From Pontixanthobacter sp. CEM42 (GTDB lineage: Bacteria; Pseudomonadota; Alphaproteobacteria; Sphingomonadales; Sphingomonadaceae), in contig NZ_JADQTN010000001.1 of assembly GCF_017812015.1 (NCBI RefSeq), forward strand, positions 2,024,501 through 2,088,500: 64,000 bases of DNA. The letters are read 5' to 3'. Both the position numbers and the translations under genes were made by a program. Below, one piece after another: positions 37,154 to 45,234 of this stretch. The notes below the pieces were generated by a model. It ran no database searches and was not told the origin of the DNA. It saw only the letters and a program-made list of their open reading frames with translations. The first letter of the stretch is position 1; every line of letters starts with the position of its first letter.

Positions 37154-37937
37154 TGGTCAGAATTTCCTCAGCCAACACCAAATCCTCCGGCTTATCGACA
37201 TCAATCACTGCTTCCGGCTGCGACAACACCACTGGTTTCACGGCAACACCCAGCCGCTGCCCGGCACGGCGAAGTGCTTCCGGAAATGCAATTGTCCGCG
37301 TCAAAGCGCGCAGCAGTAAGATAGGCCCGAAGCGCGACATGATCGACAGGCTCTTTTTCCGATCCTGCTCAACGCCAGACCACAGTTCGAGCGCCGCAGC
37401 CACATTCGCATTGCGCAAGGCGAACAGGTTTGCGCCTGAATAATGCCCATCGGAAAATTTCAGCCACGTTCGTTTGGTCTCGGGATATGCCGCTTCGACA
37501 ATCTTCCGCTCTCCGACACCGACCGCTAGGTCAACATCACCTACGCCGCATAGAAATTCCTCAACCATCGCGCTCGTCAGCAAGGCATGATCAGCGGTTG
37601 TTATCAGCACAGGCCAAGGGGCAGAATTTGAACCAGCGATCGCGGCAATGCTCGATGCAATTCCCGAGCCGCTGGATGCAAGACCAACTTTTGGATTGTC
37701 AGCCAATTCCGCCGTATCGCCGGCAAGCAAAAGCTCCGGCTCCTGCGCCAGAATGACAACCCTAGCGATGCGTGAGCTGACCAACAAAGTGGCGCATACA
37801 CGCGAGAGCATTGATTGCCCGCAAACCGGAATCAACGCCTTATACTTCTGACCGCTTGCTTCAGCCATCGGGTCGACACCCGGGCGTTGACCAGCCAGCA
37901 CAATCGCTGTCCAACCGTCAGGCTGCCCTTCACTCAC
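37143..37937 (-). CDS. Nucleotidyltransferase-like protein (MobA/NTP-transferase fold)
   Basis: The 264-residue product starts TAIVLAGQRPGVDPMAE, a variant of the nucleotide-binding LAGGxxxR loop, with KALIPVCGQSML providing the conserved lysine and TTADHALL the metal-binding aspartate. This is the fold of sugar-nucleotide and MobA-type transferases. Within a glycan operon it most likely activates a sugar, polyol or phosphoryl-alcohol with an NTP. It starts with GTG overlapping the upstream stop by eight bases. Confidence 0.72.
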   Translation of the reverse strand: MSEGQPDGWTAIVLAGQRPGVDPMAEASGQKYKALIPVCGQSMLSRVCATLLVSSRIARVVILAQEPELLLAGDTAELADNPKVGLASSGSGIASSIAAIAGSNSAPWPVLITTADHALLTSAMVEEFLCGVGDVDLAVGVGERKIVEAAYPETKRTWLKFSDGHYSGANLFALRNANVAAALELWSGVEQDRKKSLSIMSRFGPILLLRALTRTIAFPEALRRAGQRLGVAVKPVVLSQPEAVIDVDKPEDLVLAEEILTNGR

Positions 37938-39096
37938 GTCCCAGAAACTCCGCTATCGCCATTGCCGCCCGATCAGCGGAACTCCGGATCGGGTCAAGGT
38001 CAAAGGTCTGGCGTAACGCCTTTTCCTGCTCCTTGCGGTAGTGATCTTGCAGCGGAACGGCTTGCTCCAACGCTTCGCCCAAACCGTCCGCGTCATCAAC
38101 GACCGGCCCGAACTTCCAAAAGGCATAGTTTGGACTATCCCGCCAATCGGCATCGTGTGAATTAAGGAATATCGCCGGACGCGGCTGCGCGATAAATTCA
38201 TATACTTGGCTGCTGACATCGCCAATATAGACGTCCCCCATCCGCGTATATGTCATGTCGACGCTGTTCGGACTGCCTTCGTCGATATGGATATGGTCTA
38301 GCCGTTTGAAACGCTCCGGTACCGTCTGTCGCCAGCGTAACACACGATGCTCGACCGAGGCCAACAGCTTCCGGCGGAACAGCATCACATGCGGGGCAAC
38401 CACCAGATTGTACTGTGTCTGTCCGGCAAAATACTCAAGCAGCGGTATTCCAAAATCATACCATGACGATAGTCTGGGATCGAAATGCGGGTTGTAGAAC
38501 ACGACCGGCCGATCATTTGCGAATATCGGCTGCTCACTCGCGCGGACTCGCGAGTCAAACTTGGGGTAGCCGACCACTGCCGAGGCATCGCTGCGGATCA
38601 ATCCAGCCTCGAGCATCCTACCTCGCGTTTTCTCACCTGGCAGCATAACAAAGTCAAAATGTGCATAGTCAGGCGAGAAGCCGATTGAGCGATCACCCGC
38701 GCCATGGGGAAACATAATCAGCTTTGTATCGGTGAGGCCGAACTTTGTTTTCAGCATTGTCGATGTTGTTTCGGGCACAACCAGCGCATCGTAACTGCGA
38801 AGTAAGTCCAAATTTGCGGCAAGGAACCCGACCCGCCCCAACGGAGCTGCTCCGCCGATCATATTCTCGGCCAAGCCTAACGCCTTGCTTGGCTTAAGCG
38901 AGTGAATGGTTGGCGCATCAAGATCCGGGTCGAGGTGCCGTTTCACAACTTCGCTCTGCGCATCGCTAGAGGATAGAACATCGACGATCATCGACGGACA
39001 TTGCTTGCGCAGCGCAGAGATAATCGGTGCAGTATGCGCGATTTGATGCAACTCGTCATGGTTGAACAAGAAGCCCACTTTCAGGCGGTTTTGCAT
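37930..39096 (-). CDS. CDP-glycerol:glycerophosphotransferase-like protein
   Basis: The 388-residue product has the C-terminal signature of the CDP-glycerol/polyol glycerophosphotransferase family: YIGDVSSQVYEFIAQPRPAIF (SD-SS type motif) and a histidine-containing VVAPHVMLFRRKL. An N-terminal Rossmann-like half reads LKVGFLFNHDELHQIAHT. The family adds polyol phosphates in teichoic-acid-like and capsule polymers. In a Gram-negative cell this suggests a phosphodiester-containing surface glycan. The start is at ATG 39096; an upstream TTG extension has no ribosome site. Confidence 0.72.
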   Translation of the reverse strand: MQNRLKVGFLFNHDELHQIAHTAPIISALRKQCPSMIVDVLSSSDAQSEVVKRHLDPDLDAPTIHSLKPSKALGLAENMIGGAAPLGRVGFLAANLDLLRSYDALVVPETTSTMLKTKFGLTDTKLIMFPHGAGDRSIGFSPDYAHFDFVMLPGEKTRGRMLEAGLIRSDASAVVGYPKFDSRVRASEQPIFANDRPVVFYNPHFDPRLSSWYDFGIPLLEYFAGQTQYNLVVAPHVMLFRRKLLASVEHRVLRWRQTVPERFKRLDHIHIDEGSPNSVDMTYTRMGDVYIGDVSSQVYEFIAQPRPAIFLNSHDADWRDSPNYAFWKFGPVVDDADGLGEALEQAVPLQDHYRKEQEKALRQTFDLDPIRSSADRAAMAIAEFLGRE

Positions 39097-39254
39097 TGGA
39101 TTTCGCTTGCTCAAGATGGGGGCCAATGGACTAAGACTCGCGTATAGCTACCGCCTAACGCAAAGTCACTTGTATCACCGTATTTGAAAAACCGCAGAAA
39201 CCGTTATAGTCGGGTTATCGAGTGCCCAACCCAACCCCGTGAAAGACCGCAACC

Positions 39255-40640
39255 ATGAGCGCCGACACCCACCCGATCGCGGGTGAAAAGCGTGACTTGC
39301 GCAAGGGCGCGTGGCAAATCCTCAGTGGGTTTGGTGTGCGGATGGCCGCGCGTATTCTGCTGATTGTATTCGTCGCGCGGATGTACGGGATCGAGGATTT
39401 CGGTCGACTGGGCGAAATCGTAGCAGTGGTAGAATTGCTCGCAACCTTTGCAACCTTCGGTTTGGCGAAGGTCCTACTCGGTAGGCTGAGCGAAGACGGA
39501 CAAGAGCATCAGGCAGCTTCGCGGATCGCCGAGGCTGCCGGGCTCGTTGCCATCCTGTCATTCTCGATGACTGCAATTTTGTGGGCGGCATGGCCACTTC
39601 TGGCTTCGCAATCGATGGCTGGGTCGGAGTTCGTGCTGTTCGGTATTCCACTGATCGCATTGTCCGAGATTGCGACCACCGCAACGCGCCATTTCCGCAC
39701 CGCATTCTGGGATACTTTAGTCAAAGCACTGGTGAAGCCGTGGAGCTTCCTCATTCTCGCGGTCGCGGCCTATTATTGGCTTGCAGGCACAACGCTGCCT
39801 TCGGGCAAAGTGATTTCGTCCGAGCAAGCTTTGCTCGGAGCTTATATTGGATCGCTGGCCCTAACCGCCTGCGCGGCATTGTTCGCAACCACCATATCAT
39901 TCGGTCGCGGCTTCTTCGCAGGCGCATCGCGGCCAACCCTTGGCGGAATTTTCGATCTCGCCAAACGCAGCTTCCCAATCGCGCTTAATGATACCAGCGT
40001 GTATGCCTTCCGCCGGATCGACATCATTATTCTCGCGGTGGTAGCAGGCCCCAAGGCAACCGGGATTTACTACCTCGCACAGCAAATCGCGACGGTCGTC
40101 GAGAAGGTCCGCTATCTATTTGAGCCAGTGCTCGCACCAATTGTCGCGCAGAGCAAATCGCTCGACACGATCGGCGAGCATTTGAGACGCTTGGGCTGGT
40201 TTATCTTCGCGGCTCAGACGGCCATTATCGTCCTGTTCGCGATCTTCGGTGAGCCTTTACTCACATGGTTTGGTTCCGGCTTTGCGTTCGGACTCTTCGT
40301 GGTCCTGGCGATTCTGGTCGGCGAATTGCTGGATGGAAGCTTCGGCTTGTGTGAACTACCAATGGTCTATCGCCACCCGGTCTGGCCTCCAAGAATGGCG
40401 CTCGCTGCCCTAGCAATCGAAGTGGTCCTCGTTTGGATTCTAGCGACCCAATTTGGCGCGCTCGGCGCAGCCATCGGCTTTGCCACAGCAATGCTGATAC
40501 TCGCTGCAATGCGGATCATTGCTGTCAGATCGCTCTACGGATTTAGAGTGCTAAGCTGGAGGCAACCAGCCGTAGCAACGCTAGCCATCGGAATTGTACT
40601 GGCCACAAACACTGCCCTGATACCGACTGTCTTTAGCTAG
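39255..40640 (+). CDS. Wzx-like polysaccharide flippase (MOP superfamily)
   Basis: The 461-residue protein has 12-14 predicted TM helices with the MOP-type start (LRKGAWQILSGFGVRMAARILLIVFVARMYGIEDFGRL). It should move lipid-linked oligosaccharide across the inner membrane. It is divergent from the three glycan genes at 36026-39096, with 158 bases between that must hold both promoters. No polymerase is recognisable nearby. Confidence 0.85.
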   Translation: MSADTHPIAGEKRDLRKGAWQILSGFGVRMAARILLIVFVARMYGIEDFGRLGEIVAVVELLATFATFGLAKVLLGRLSEDGQEHQAASRIAEAAGLVAILSFSMTAILWAAWPLLASQSMAGSEFVLFGIPLIALSEIATTATRHFRTAFWDTLVKALVKPWSFLILAVAAYYWLAGTTLPSGKVISSEQALLGAYIGSLALTACAALFATTISFGRGFFAGASRPTLGGIFDLAKRSFPIALNDTSVYAFRRIDIIILAVVAGPKATGIYYLAQQIATVVEKVRYLFEPVLAPIVAQSKSLDTIGEHLRRLGWFIFAAQTAIIVLFAIFGEPLLTWFGSGFAFGLFVVLAILVGELLDGSFGLCELPMVYRHPVWPPRMALAALAIEVVLVWILATQFGALGAAIGFATAMLILAAMRIIAVRSLYGFRVLSWRQPAVATLAIGIVLATNTALIPTVFS

Positions 40641-40647
40641 AATGCAA

Positions 40648-40723
40648 TGGTGCCGCTTAGAGGATTCGAACCTCTGACCCCATCATTACGAATGATGTGC
40701 TCTACCACCTGAGCTAAAGCGGC
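40648..40723 (-). tRNA. tRNA-Thr(CGT)
   Basis: The minus strand folds a full cloverleaf. The acceptor GCCGCTT pairs with AAGCGGC, the anticodon arm is CATCA-TTCGTAA-TGATG, and the T arm is AGAGG-TTCGAAT-CCTCT. CGT reads the ACG codon. The discriminator A is followed by an encoded CCA (40648-40650). Confidence 0.97.
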
Positions 40724-40791
40724 GTTTTGCAGATCGGCTTGCATTGCAGTGGTGTTGCAATCCGCGATCGGCAAATATTTGCCCAAGACTA

Positions 40792-40865
40792 TGGAGGCCC
40801 GAGCCGGAATCGAACCGGCGTGCACGGTTTTGCAAACCGCTGCGTCACCACTCCGCCATCGGGCC
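40792..40865 (-). tRNA. tRNA-Cys(GCA)
   Basis: The minus strand forms a cloverleaf with acceptor GGCCCGA/TCGGGCC, anticodon loop TTGCAAA between GCGGT and ACCGT, and T arm GCCGG-TTCGATT-CCGGC. The discriminator is U, as usual for cysteine tRNA, and CCA is encoded at 40792-40794. It lies 68 bases before tRNA-Thr on the same strand. Confidence 0.97.
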
Positions 40866-40981
40866 TCACCCCTTGCGGAGAGGCGCAACTAGCGACTTAA
40901 TTTCGCGAGTGCAATCCTAGGTTTTCACCCAATCGCCTATTGGGCTGGCCAGCGGCAAAAGTTTCGCTATGAAACTTGCCC

Positions 40982-41761
40982 ATGAGTGTGAGTGATTTGA
41001 TCCAGCCCATCAGTGCTGATGATGGTGCAGTAACCCTTCCCAATGCCAAGACATGGATGCAAGGCCGCACACTATATGGCGGTGCTTCTGCGCTACTGGC
41101 CTATACCCACGCGATCCGTAAGTTTACCGATTTGCCGCCATTCCGTGCGGCGCAGGTCGGGTTTGTCGCGCCGATTGGAGAGACATTTGAGCTCACGAGT
41201 GAGATCATAAGGCAGGGGCGGAATGTAGCGCAGTTAAGAACCGAGATCATTTGCGATGGCAAAGTTGCGCTGACCGCGTTCTGGTTGTTCGGAACCGGCC
41301 GTGAGGCCAACGCACTTCACCCTGCCGCCGCCGTGCAACCGCCAGCAGGCAGACCGGAAGATTCCAGCGCGGTCGATGCACCCTATGCACCGGAATTTCT
41401 GAAAAACAACTACGATGTCCATTATACGCCAGAGCGACGAGCCAGCGAAGAGCCAGTGATCCGCAGATGGACACGGCTGAAGGAACCTTCTGGTATCGAT
41501 CCGGTCTCTGAACTGATCCTTATGGGTGACACCTTGCCGCCCTCAGCCGCCAGAATTATGCAACGCCGCGGCCCTATCAGTTCGGTCAATTGGTCCTTCA
41601 ACCTGCTCGATCCTGAACCCGTCACACGCGATGGTTGGTGGCTTGCCGAAACGGCAAGCGATCACGCGGATCAAGGCTATTCGAGCGAGCGGCTCAGGCT
41701 TTGGAACGCCGATGGCAAGCAAATGCTATCGGGCATCCAATTGGTCGCGATATTCGGTTAG
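40982..41761 (+). CDS. Acyl-CoA thioesterase family protein (double hotdog)
   Basis: The 259-residue protein has two hotdog units. The first contains TWMQGRTLYGGASALLAYTHA, the LYGG helix start seen in TesB-like and PaaI-like thioesterases, and the second contains WLAETASDHADQGYSSERL. It probably hydrolyses acyl-CoA thioesters in the cytoplasm. ATG 40982 is taken as the start because the alternative TTG two codons upstream has no better ribosome site. It is convergent with the enoyl-CoA hydratase gene, which fits shared acyl-CoA metabolism. Confidence 0.78.
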   Translation: MSVSDLIQPISADDGAVTLPNAKTWMQGRTLYGGASALLAYTHAIRKFTDLPPFRAAQVGFVAPIGETFELTSEIIRQGRNVAQLRTEIICDGKVALTAFWLFGTGREANALHPAAAVQPPAGRPEDSSAVDAPYAPEFLKNNYDVHYTPERRASEEPVIRRWTRLKEPSGIDPVSELILMGDTLPPSAARIMQRRGPISSVNWSFNLLDPEPVTRDGWWLAETASDHADQGYSSERLRLWNADGKQMLSGIQLVAIFG

Positions 41762-41788
41762 CCGAGCAAGACGCGCGGCTCCGAACGA

Positions 41789-42595
41789 TCAAACGTCTTC
41801 GAAATTAGGTGTGCGTTTGGCCATGCCCGCCATCACTGCTTCAATCTGGTTCTTTGTCCGCATGATGCTGTGCTGCTCTAGGCTTTCTTCCATCAGAATC
41901 GCATCGCCATCGAAGTCGGCCATTTTGTTCGACAAGCGCTTGGCACCGCGGACAGCATGCGGATTGCGATTTGCAATCTCGGTCGCAATTGCGGTGGCGC
42001 GCGAAAGCGGATCTGTGTCCACGAAGGTTGCCAAACCATACTCAAGCGCTTCCTCGCCGCTAAACTGGCGATTGGTATAGATCAATTCGCGCAGCACATC
42101 ATCGCGCACCAAATTGCGCCACAGATCGAAGCCGCCCATATCTGGGACGAGTCCCCATTTCATCTCCATAATCGCCATGCGCGCGTCGGGTGCGACCACA
42201 CGAATGTCAGCGCCGCTGGCAATCTGCATCCCGCCGCCGAAGCACACGCCATGAACCGCGGCAATCACCGGCACTGGAAGCTTGCGCCACTGCGTTGCGA
42301 CCTGCTGAAACTTGTTCGAATTGCCGTAGGTGCGCTCGGTTAGTGGTGGCGTATCGGAAGAAGGTTCGGCACCGAAGTTAGACGTATCGAGGCCAGCACA
42401 GAAACTTGGGCCTTGGCCAGAAAGAACAACCGCACGCAGCCCCTTCATATCATGCAATGCCTGCCCGGCCTGAATGATCCGTTCGAACATTTCAGGATCG
42501 AGTGCATTCATCTTGTCGGGTCGCGTCAAGCGTACCTGCGCGACACCATCGTCACCAAGCTCAATTGCGACGCGATTGTTTTCCTGAAATTGCAT
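41789..42595 (-). CDS. Enoyl-CoA hydratase/isomerase family protein
   Basis: The 268-residue crotonase-fold enzyme has the oxyanion-hole segments (SFCAGLDTSNF and VHGVCFGGGMQIA). The region after GVCFGGG lacks the second typical catalytic glutamate position in an obvious form (KWGLVPDMGG), so hydratase versus isomerase activity is uncertain. ATG 42595 begins MQFQEN; a GTG three codons upstream is the alternative. Confidence 0.9.
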   Translation of the reverse strand: MQFQENNRVAIELGDDGVAQVRLTRPDKMNALDPEMFERIIQAGQALHDMKGLRAVVLSGQGPSFCAGLDTSNFGAEPSSDTPPLTERTYGNSNKFQQVATQWRKLPVPVIAAVHGVCFGGGMQIASGADIRVVAPDARMAIMEMKWGLVPDMGGFDLWRNLVRDDVLRELIYTNRQFSGEEALEYGLATFVDTDPLSRATAIATEIANRNPHAVRGAKRLSNKMADFDGDAILMEESLEQHSIMRTKNQIEAVMAGMAKRTPNFEDV

Positions 42596-42677
42596 ATGCC
42601 TCACTCAATGTTGCTGATGCGCTGTTTCTGCTTCTTATCCGCTGGTAGCGATCAAGAAGGCGGCTGTCATCCGTACT

Positions 42678-43070
42678 CTATGGTGCGAGCTGAATCGCTG
42701 TAGGACCGGAATCTATCGTCAAAAAATAGCCACCGGACTGGCCAGTCGCAACCATCCACGACAGTCTAAATGGATGTAGCTTGGATCTGATACGAGATAT
42801 GTTGACCTCGACCCGATTGGTCTCCGGGTCGTGGCCGAGGCGCCAGACATCTTTGAGGAGGCGCATCCGCGAAACAACAATATTTGGCGTTTCGGCCAGG
42901 CGCCAAAGGACTTCAAATTCACGCGGATGGAAGCCGATCCAGCTCCCGCCAATCAGCCCGTCGCGATGGAATAAATCCAATTGAATGTCACCCGCTTGCA
43001 GAAAACGCGGGAGCGTTTCATGTGGGCCGACAACGTCATGTTCTGGTTCAGAAGCAGTCGGCGATGTCAC
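42678..43070 (-). CDS. Stand-alone winged-helix (OmpR/PhoB-type) protein
   Basis: The 130-residue product consists of one OmpR-type DNA-binding domain (about residues 45-115; LTPREFEVL-like FHPREFEVLWRLAE and VEVNISRIRSKL), with no receiver domain and no membrane segment. Its start is a GTG and the ribosome site is poor. It lies downstream of radC on the same strand, about 60 bases away. The missing receiver suggests either constitutive DNA binding or control by a partner protein. Confidence 0.7.
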   Translation of the reverse strand: MTSPTASEPEHDVVGPHETLPRFLQAGDIQLDLFHRDGLIGGSWIGFHPREFEVLWRLAETPNIVVSRMRLLKDVWRLGHDPETNRVEVNISRIRSKLHPFRLSWMVATGQSGGYFLTIDSGPTAIQLAP

Positions 43071-43132
43071 TGCCTGAAACGCGCTATTATTGGGCTACAT
43101 CCTTGGCTCGGCATACGAAACACGCCTCATGC

Positions 43133-43717
43133 TTAGAACTTGCCGCCAGCCCGCATACTATAGGCTTTCTCGCGCGTGACGATAAGATGATCGACCACTT
43201 CAACGCCGAGCACATACCCAGCTTCAGCGAGTTTTCGTGTAGCCATTATATCATCATCGCTCGGCTGACAGCTGCCCGAAGGATGATTGTGAGCCAGCAC
43301 AAGCGAGGAAGCGTCGACGGCAAGCGCACGGCGGAACAGATGTGTTACATCCAATCGGACATTGTGCGCGCTGCCCCAGCCCATCTTCTCGTCAATGAGA
43401 TACTTGCCCTCATTGTCGCAGAAAATAACCAGCAAGTTCTCGCCTGAACTACGGCAAAGGCGTGACCGCAAATAGGCCAAAAATTCGGGGTCGCGCGGAT
43501 TTATAATCGTGCTTTGCAGTTTCTCATGCCTCGCCGCATCGACCAGATCGCGTGCGGCAAAGATCAGATCGCATACCTGACCATAGCCGTCTTCGATCTG
43601 ACGCCATTGCGACCGCGGCGCAGACAAGGCTTGAGCTAAGGAGCCGAACTGGCTGCGCAACTGCGACGCTAGCTTTGGGGCCGCTGGTCCCGCGAAGGGG
43701 GCGAGGAGGTCCGCCAT
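43133..43717 (-). CDS. radC: RadC/JAB-domain protein
   Basis: The 194-residue product carries the JAMM-type metal motif HNHPSGSCQPSDDD and the EVVDHLIV segment of the RadC family. The upstream helical part lacks the full N-terminal helix-hairpin-helix seen in longer RadC proteins. The start is set at 43717 (MADLLAPFAG); a longer in-frame version would be translated through the upstream membrane gene. The function of RadC remains uncertain in general; it is not a proven DNA repair enzyme. Confidence 0.88.
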   Translation of the reverse strand: MADLLAPFAGPAAPKLASQLRSQFGSLAQALSAPRSQWRQIEDGYGQVCDLIFAARDLVDAARHEKLQSTIINPRDPEFLAYLRSRLCRSSGENLLVIFCDNEGKYLIDEKMGWGSAHNVRLDVTHLFRRALAVDASSLVLAHNHPSGSCQPSDDDIMATRKLAEAGYVLGVEVVDHLIVTREKAYSMRAGGKF

Positions 43718-44247
43718 GACCTGTAATTGCCGTGGCGTTTCACCCGCCTGTGATGGAACCAGATCCCGAACGCCAGGATGATGGTCTGAAAATAGGACGG
43801 TCCGACCATCATCACCGCATAGGCGATGGGAGATATCCCATCCGCCACGCCGCGCGCGAGATGTGCGAGAATCGCCAGAATTTGAAAACCTGCCAACCAT
43901 AATGTGTACATCCGGTTTGCCCGCAGGGCGATCCAGATCAGCATCGCGCCTACCGACAAGTCGATCAAAAAGAAAACAGTATCCGTAGTTTGAAGAGAGG
44001 CGCTGCCTCCGACCAACCAAAAATACAATCTGGTCGATACTGCCATCCAAAGAATGGTATAACTGGCCCATCTTTCTGGCCCTGCTCCATATCGCAGCGC
44101 TGCCAAAACAAGCGCTATTCGCGATAGAAACTGAATCAGTGAGCGATAGTCATTCCAGAACTCCAGTACCGTCAGCTCTAATCCTCTCTCAAGCAATCTC
44201 TTCCAGAGTTGGCGCAGAGGCCGACTGTATTGCAGCTGCGGGAACAT
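43669..44247 (-). CDS. Predicted membrane protein of unknown function
   Basis: The product of about 192 residues has four to five hydrophobic helices (for example FLIDLSVGAMLIWIALRA and AYAVMMVGPSYFQTIILAFG). It ends in a basic tail that overlaps the radC start by 49 bases. The start is uncertain: ATG 44247 has GGGGA nine bases upstream but overlaps the previous gene by 59 bases, so a later start is possible. It follows the membrane-anchored HTH gene and a small gene in what looks like one operon. Confidence 0.62.
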   Translation of the reverse strand: MFPQLQYSRPLRQLWKRLLERGLELTVLEFWNDYRSLIQFLSRIALVLAALRYGAGPERWASYTILWMAVSTRLYFWLVGGSASLQTTDTVFFLIDLSVGAMLIWIALRANRMYTLWLAGFQILAILAHLARGVADGISPIAYAVMMVGPSYFQTIILAFGIWFHHRRVKRHGNYRSWRTSSPPSRDQRPQS

Positions 44248-44533
44248 CAGTAGGAATCCCCGCATCATCCACTGCATGCACGCGCGCTACCTTGCTCAAT
44301 TCGTCATGGACACGCAACAAGTTCGTGGACATCGACATTGCTTGCTGCTCTGCTTGCGTGAGGCGCAAAATCGCACGTTGACCGGTATCTACAGGAACAT
44401 CCGGGTTTTGGCGGGCCTTGAGCATGGCCTGCTTCAGCTTTGCACAGGCGAGCATTGCTTCGTCAGAGAGAGCTTCCGCTTCACGGACCAATTTTTTCAG
44501 TTTCAAAGCATCAGTGTAGATCATGCTACTCAT
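44189..44533 (-). CDS. Small coiled-coil protein of unknown function
   Basis: The 114-residue soluble, helix-rich product has a heptad-like N-terminal half (LKKLVREAEALSDEAMLACA) and no cysteine pattern or signal. GGAGACACC precedes its ATG. It starts 41 bases after the HTH-TM regulator gene and overlaps the membrane protein gene, so the three are probably cotranscribed and functionally linked. I recognise no family. Confidence 0.6.
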   Translation of the reverse strand: MSSMIYTDALKLKKLVREAEALSDEAMLACAKLKQAMLKARQNPDVPVDTGQRAILRLTQAEQQAMSMSTNLLRVHDELSKVARVHAVDDAGIPTDVPAAAIQSASAPTLEEIA

Positions 44534-44574
44534 TGTGGTGTCTCCAGCGGCTCAAGGCCCGCGAAGAAACTTCG

Positions 44575-45126
44575 TTATGAGCCCTGCATATCGGTTCGTA
44601 TCTCGGCTGTACCATCGAGTACTTCACTCACCGTCAGAGCTGCAGAAACAGTCAAAATCACTGCAGCAGCAATGCCAGCGGCGATGCCAAGCATCGCTAT
44701 AGAGCGGTACAAGACGGCTTGTTCGCCATCGAGTTTGGATGGGACGACCACTGGTTCCCGGGATCCTGTCCAAGGCGCATCGATGAGGACGTGATGCGAA
44801 TCAGAAAGGACGATCTCACCAGGGTCGACCCGGCTCTGCTGATCGGAGAAAACCGGCTCTTTGGCAGCCTGAGGAAAACTGTATTTAGGTTTCCTTAAGG
44901 GGCCTTCAGGTGCGTCTGTGTAGTCGGAAGACAGGCGATATTGTTCCACTAGAGCGTTGAGATTTTCGACCCCGAAACGATCCTTAAGTGTGCGAATATG
45001 CTGGTTAATACGGGTTTCAGATACACCCATTTCGTCCGCGATTACTGCAATCGGGACGCGGCGATCTATGCGCTCCATCACGGCGCGTTGTTTTTCAGTC
45101 AGCGGCTTCTTGGCTGCCCCCGCCAT
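44575..45126 (-). CDS. Membrane-anchored HTH regulator (LuxR-type DNA-binding domain plus C-terminal TM)
   Basis: The 183-residue product has an N-terminal LuxR/sigma-region-4-like helix-turn-helix (about residues 9-60; LTEKQRAVMERIDRR, then MGVSETRINQHIRTLKDRFGV). A disordered acidic middle follows, then one C-terminal transmembrane helix (about 150-172). The chain would place the DNA-binding domain in the cytoplasm and about ten residues outside. The start at 45126 has AGGAGA six bases upstream. Tethering of a regulator by its C-terminus suggests control by membrane state or by the two membrane/coiled-coil products encoded next. Confidence 0.75.
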   Translation of the reverse strand: MAGAAKKPLTEKQRAVMERIDRRVPIAVIADEMGVSETRINQHIRTLKDRFGVENLNALVEQYRLSSDYTDAPEGPLRKPKYSFPQAAKEPVFSDQQSRVDPGEIVLSDSHHVLIDAPWTGSREPVVVPSKLDGEQAVLYRSIAMLGIAAGIAAAVILTVSAALTVSEVLDGTAEIRTDMQGS

Positions 45127-45234
45127 TGTATTCTCCTGAGCCTCATCAAGGTGCACAGTAAGTTATTGTGCGCTGCGAATCAACGAATCTGGGGGCAAAT
45201 AGGTCCTAATTGAACCAAACTGGGGCGATTCGCG

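Noticed and set aside
43718-44071. N-terminal extension of the RadC frame
   Set aside because: It overlaps the coding region of the membrane protein in another frame and has no RadC-like content; ATG 43717 is preferred.
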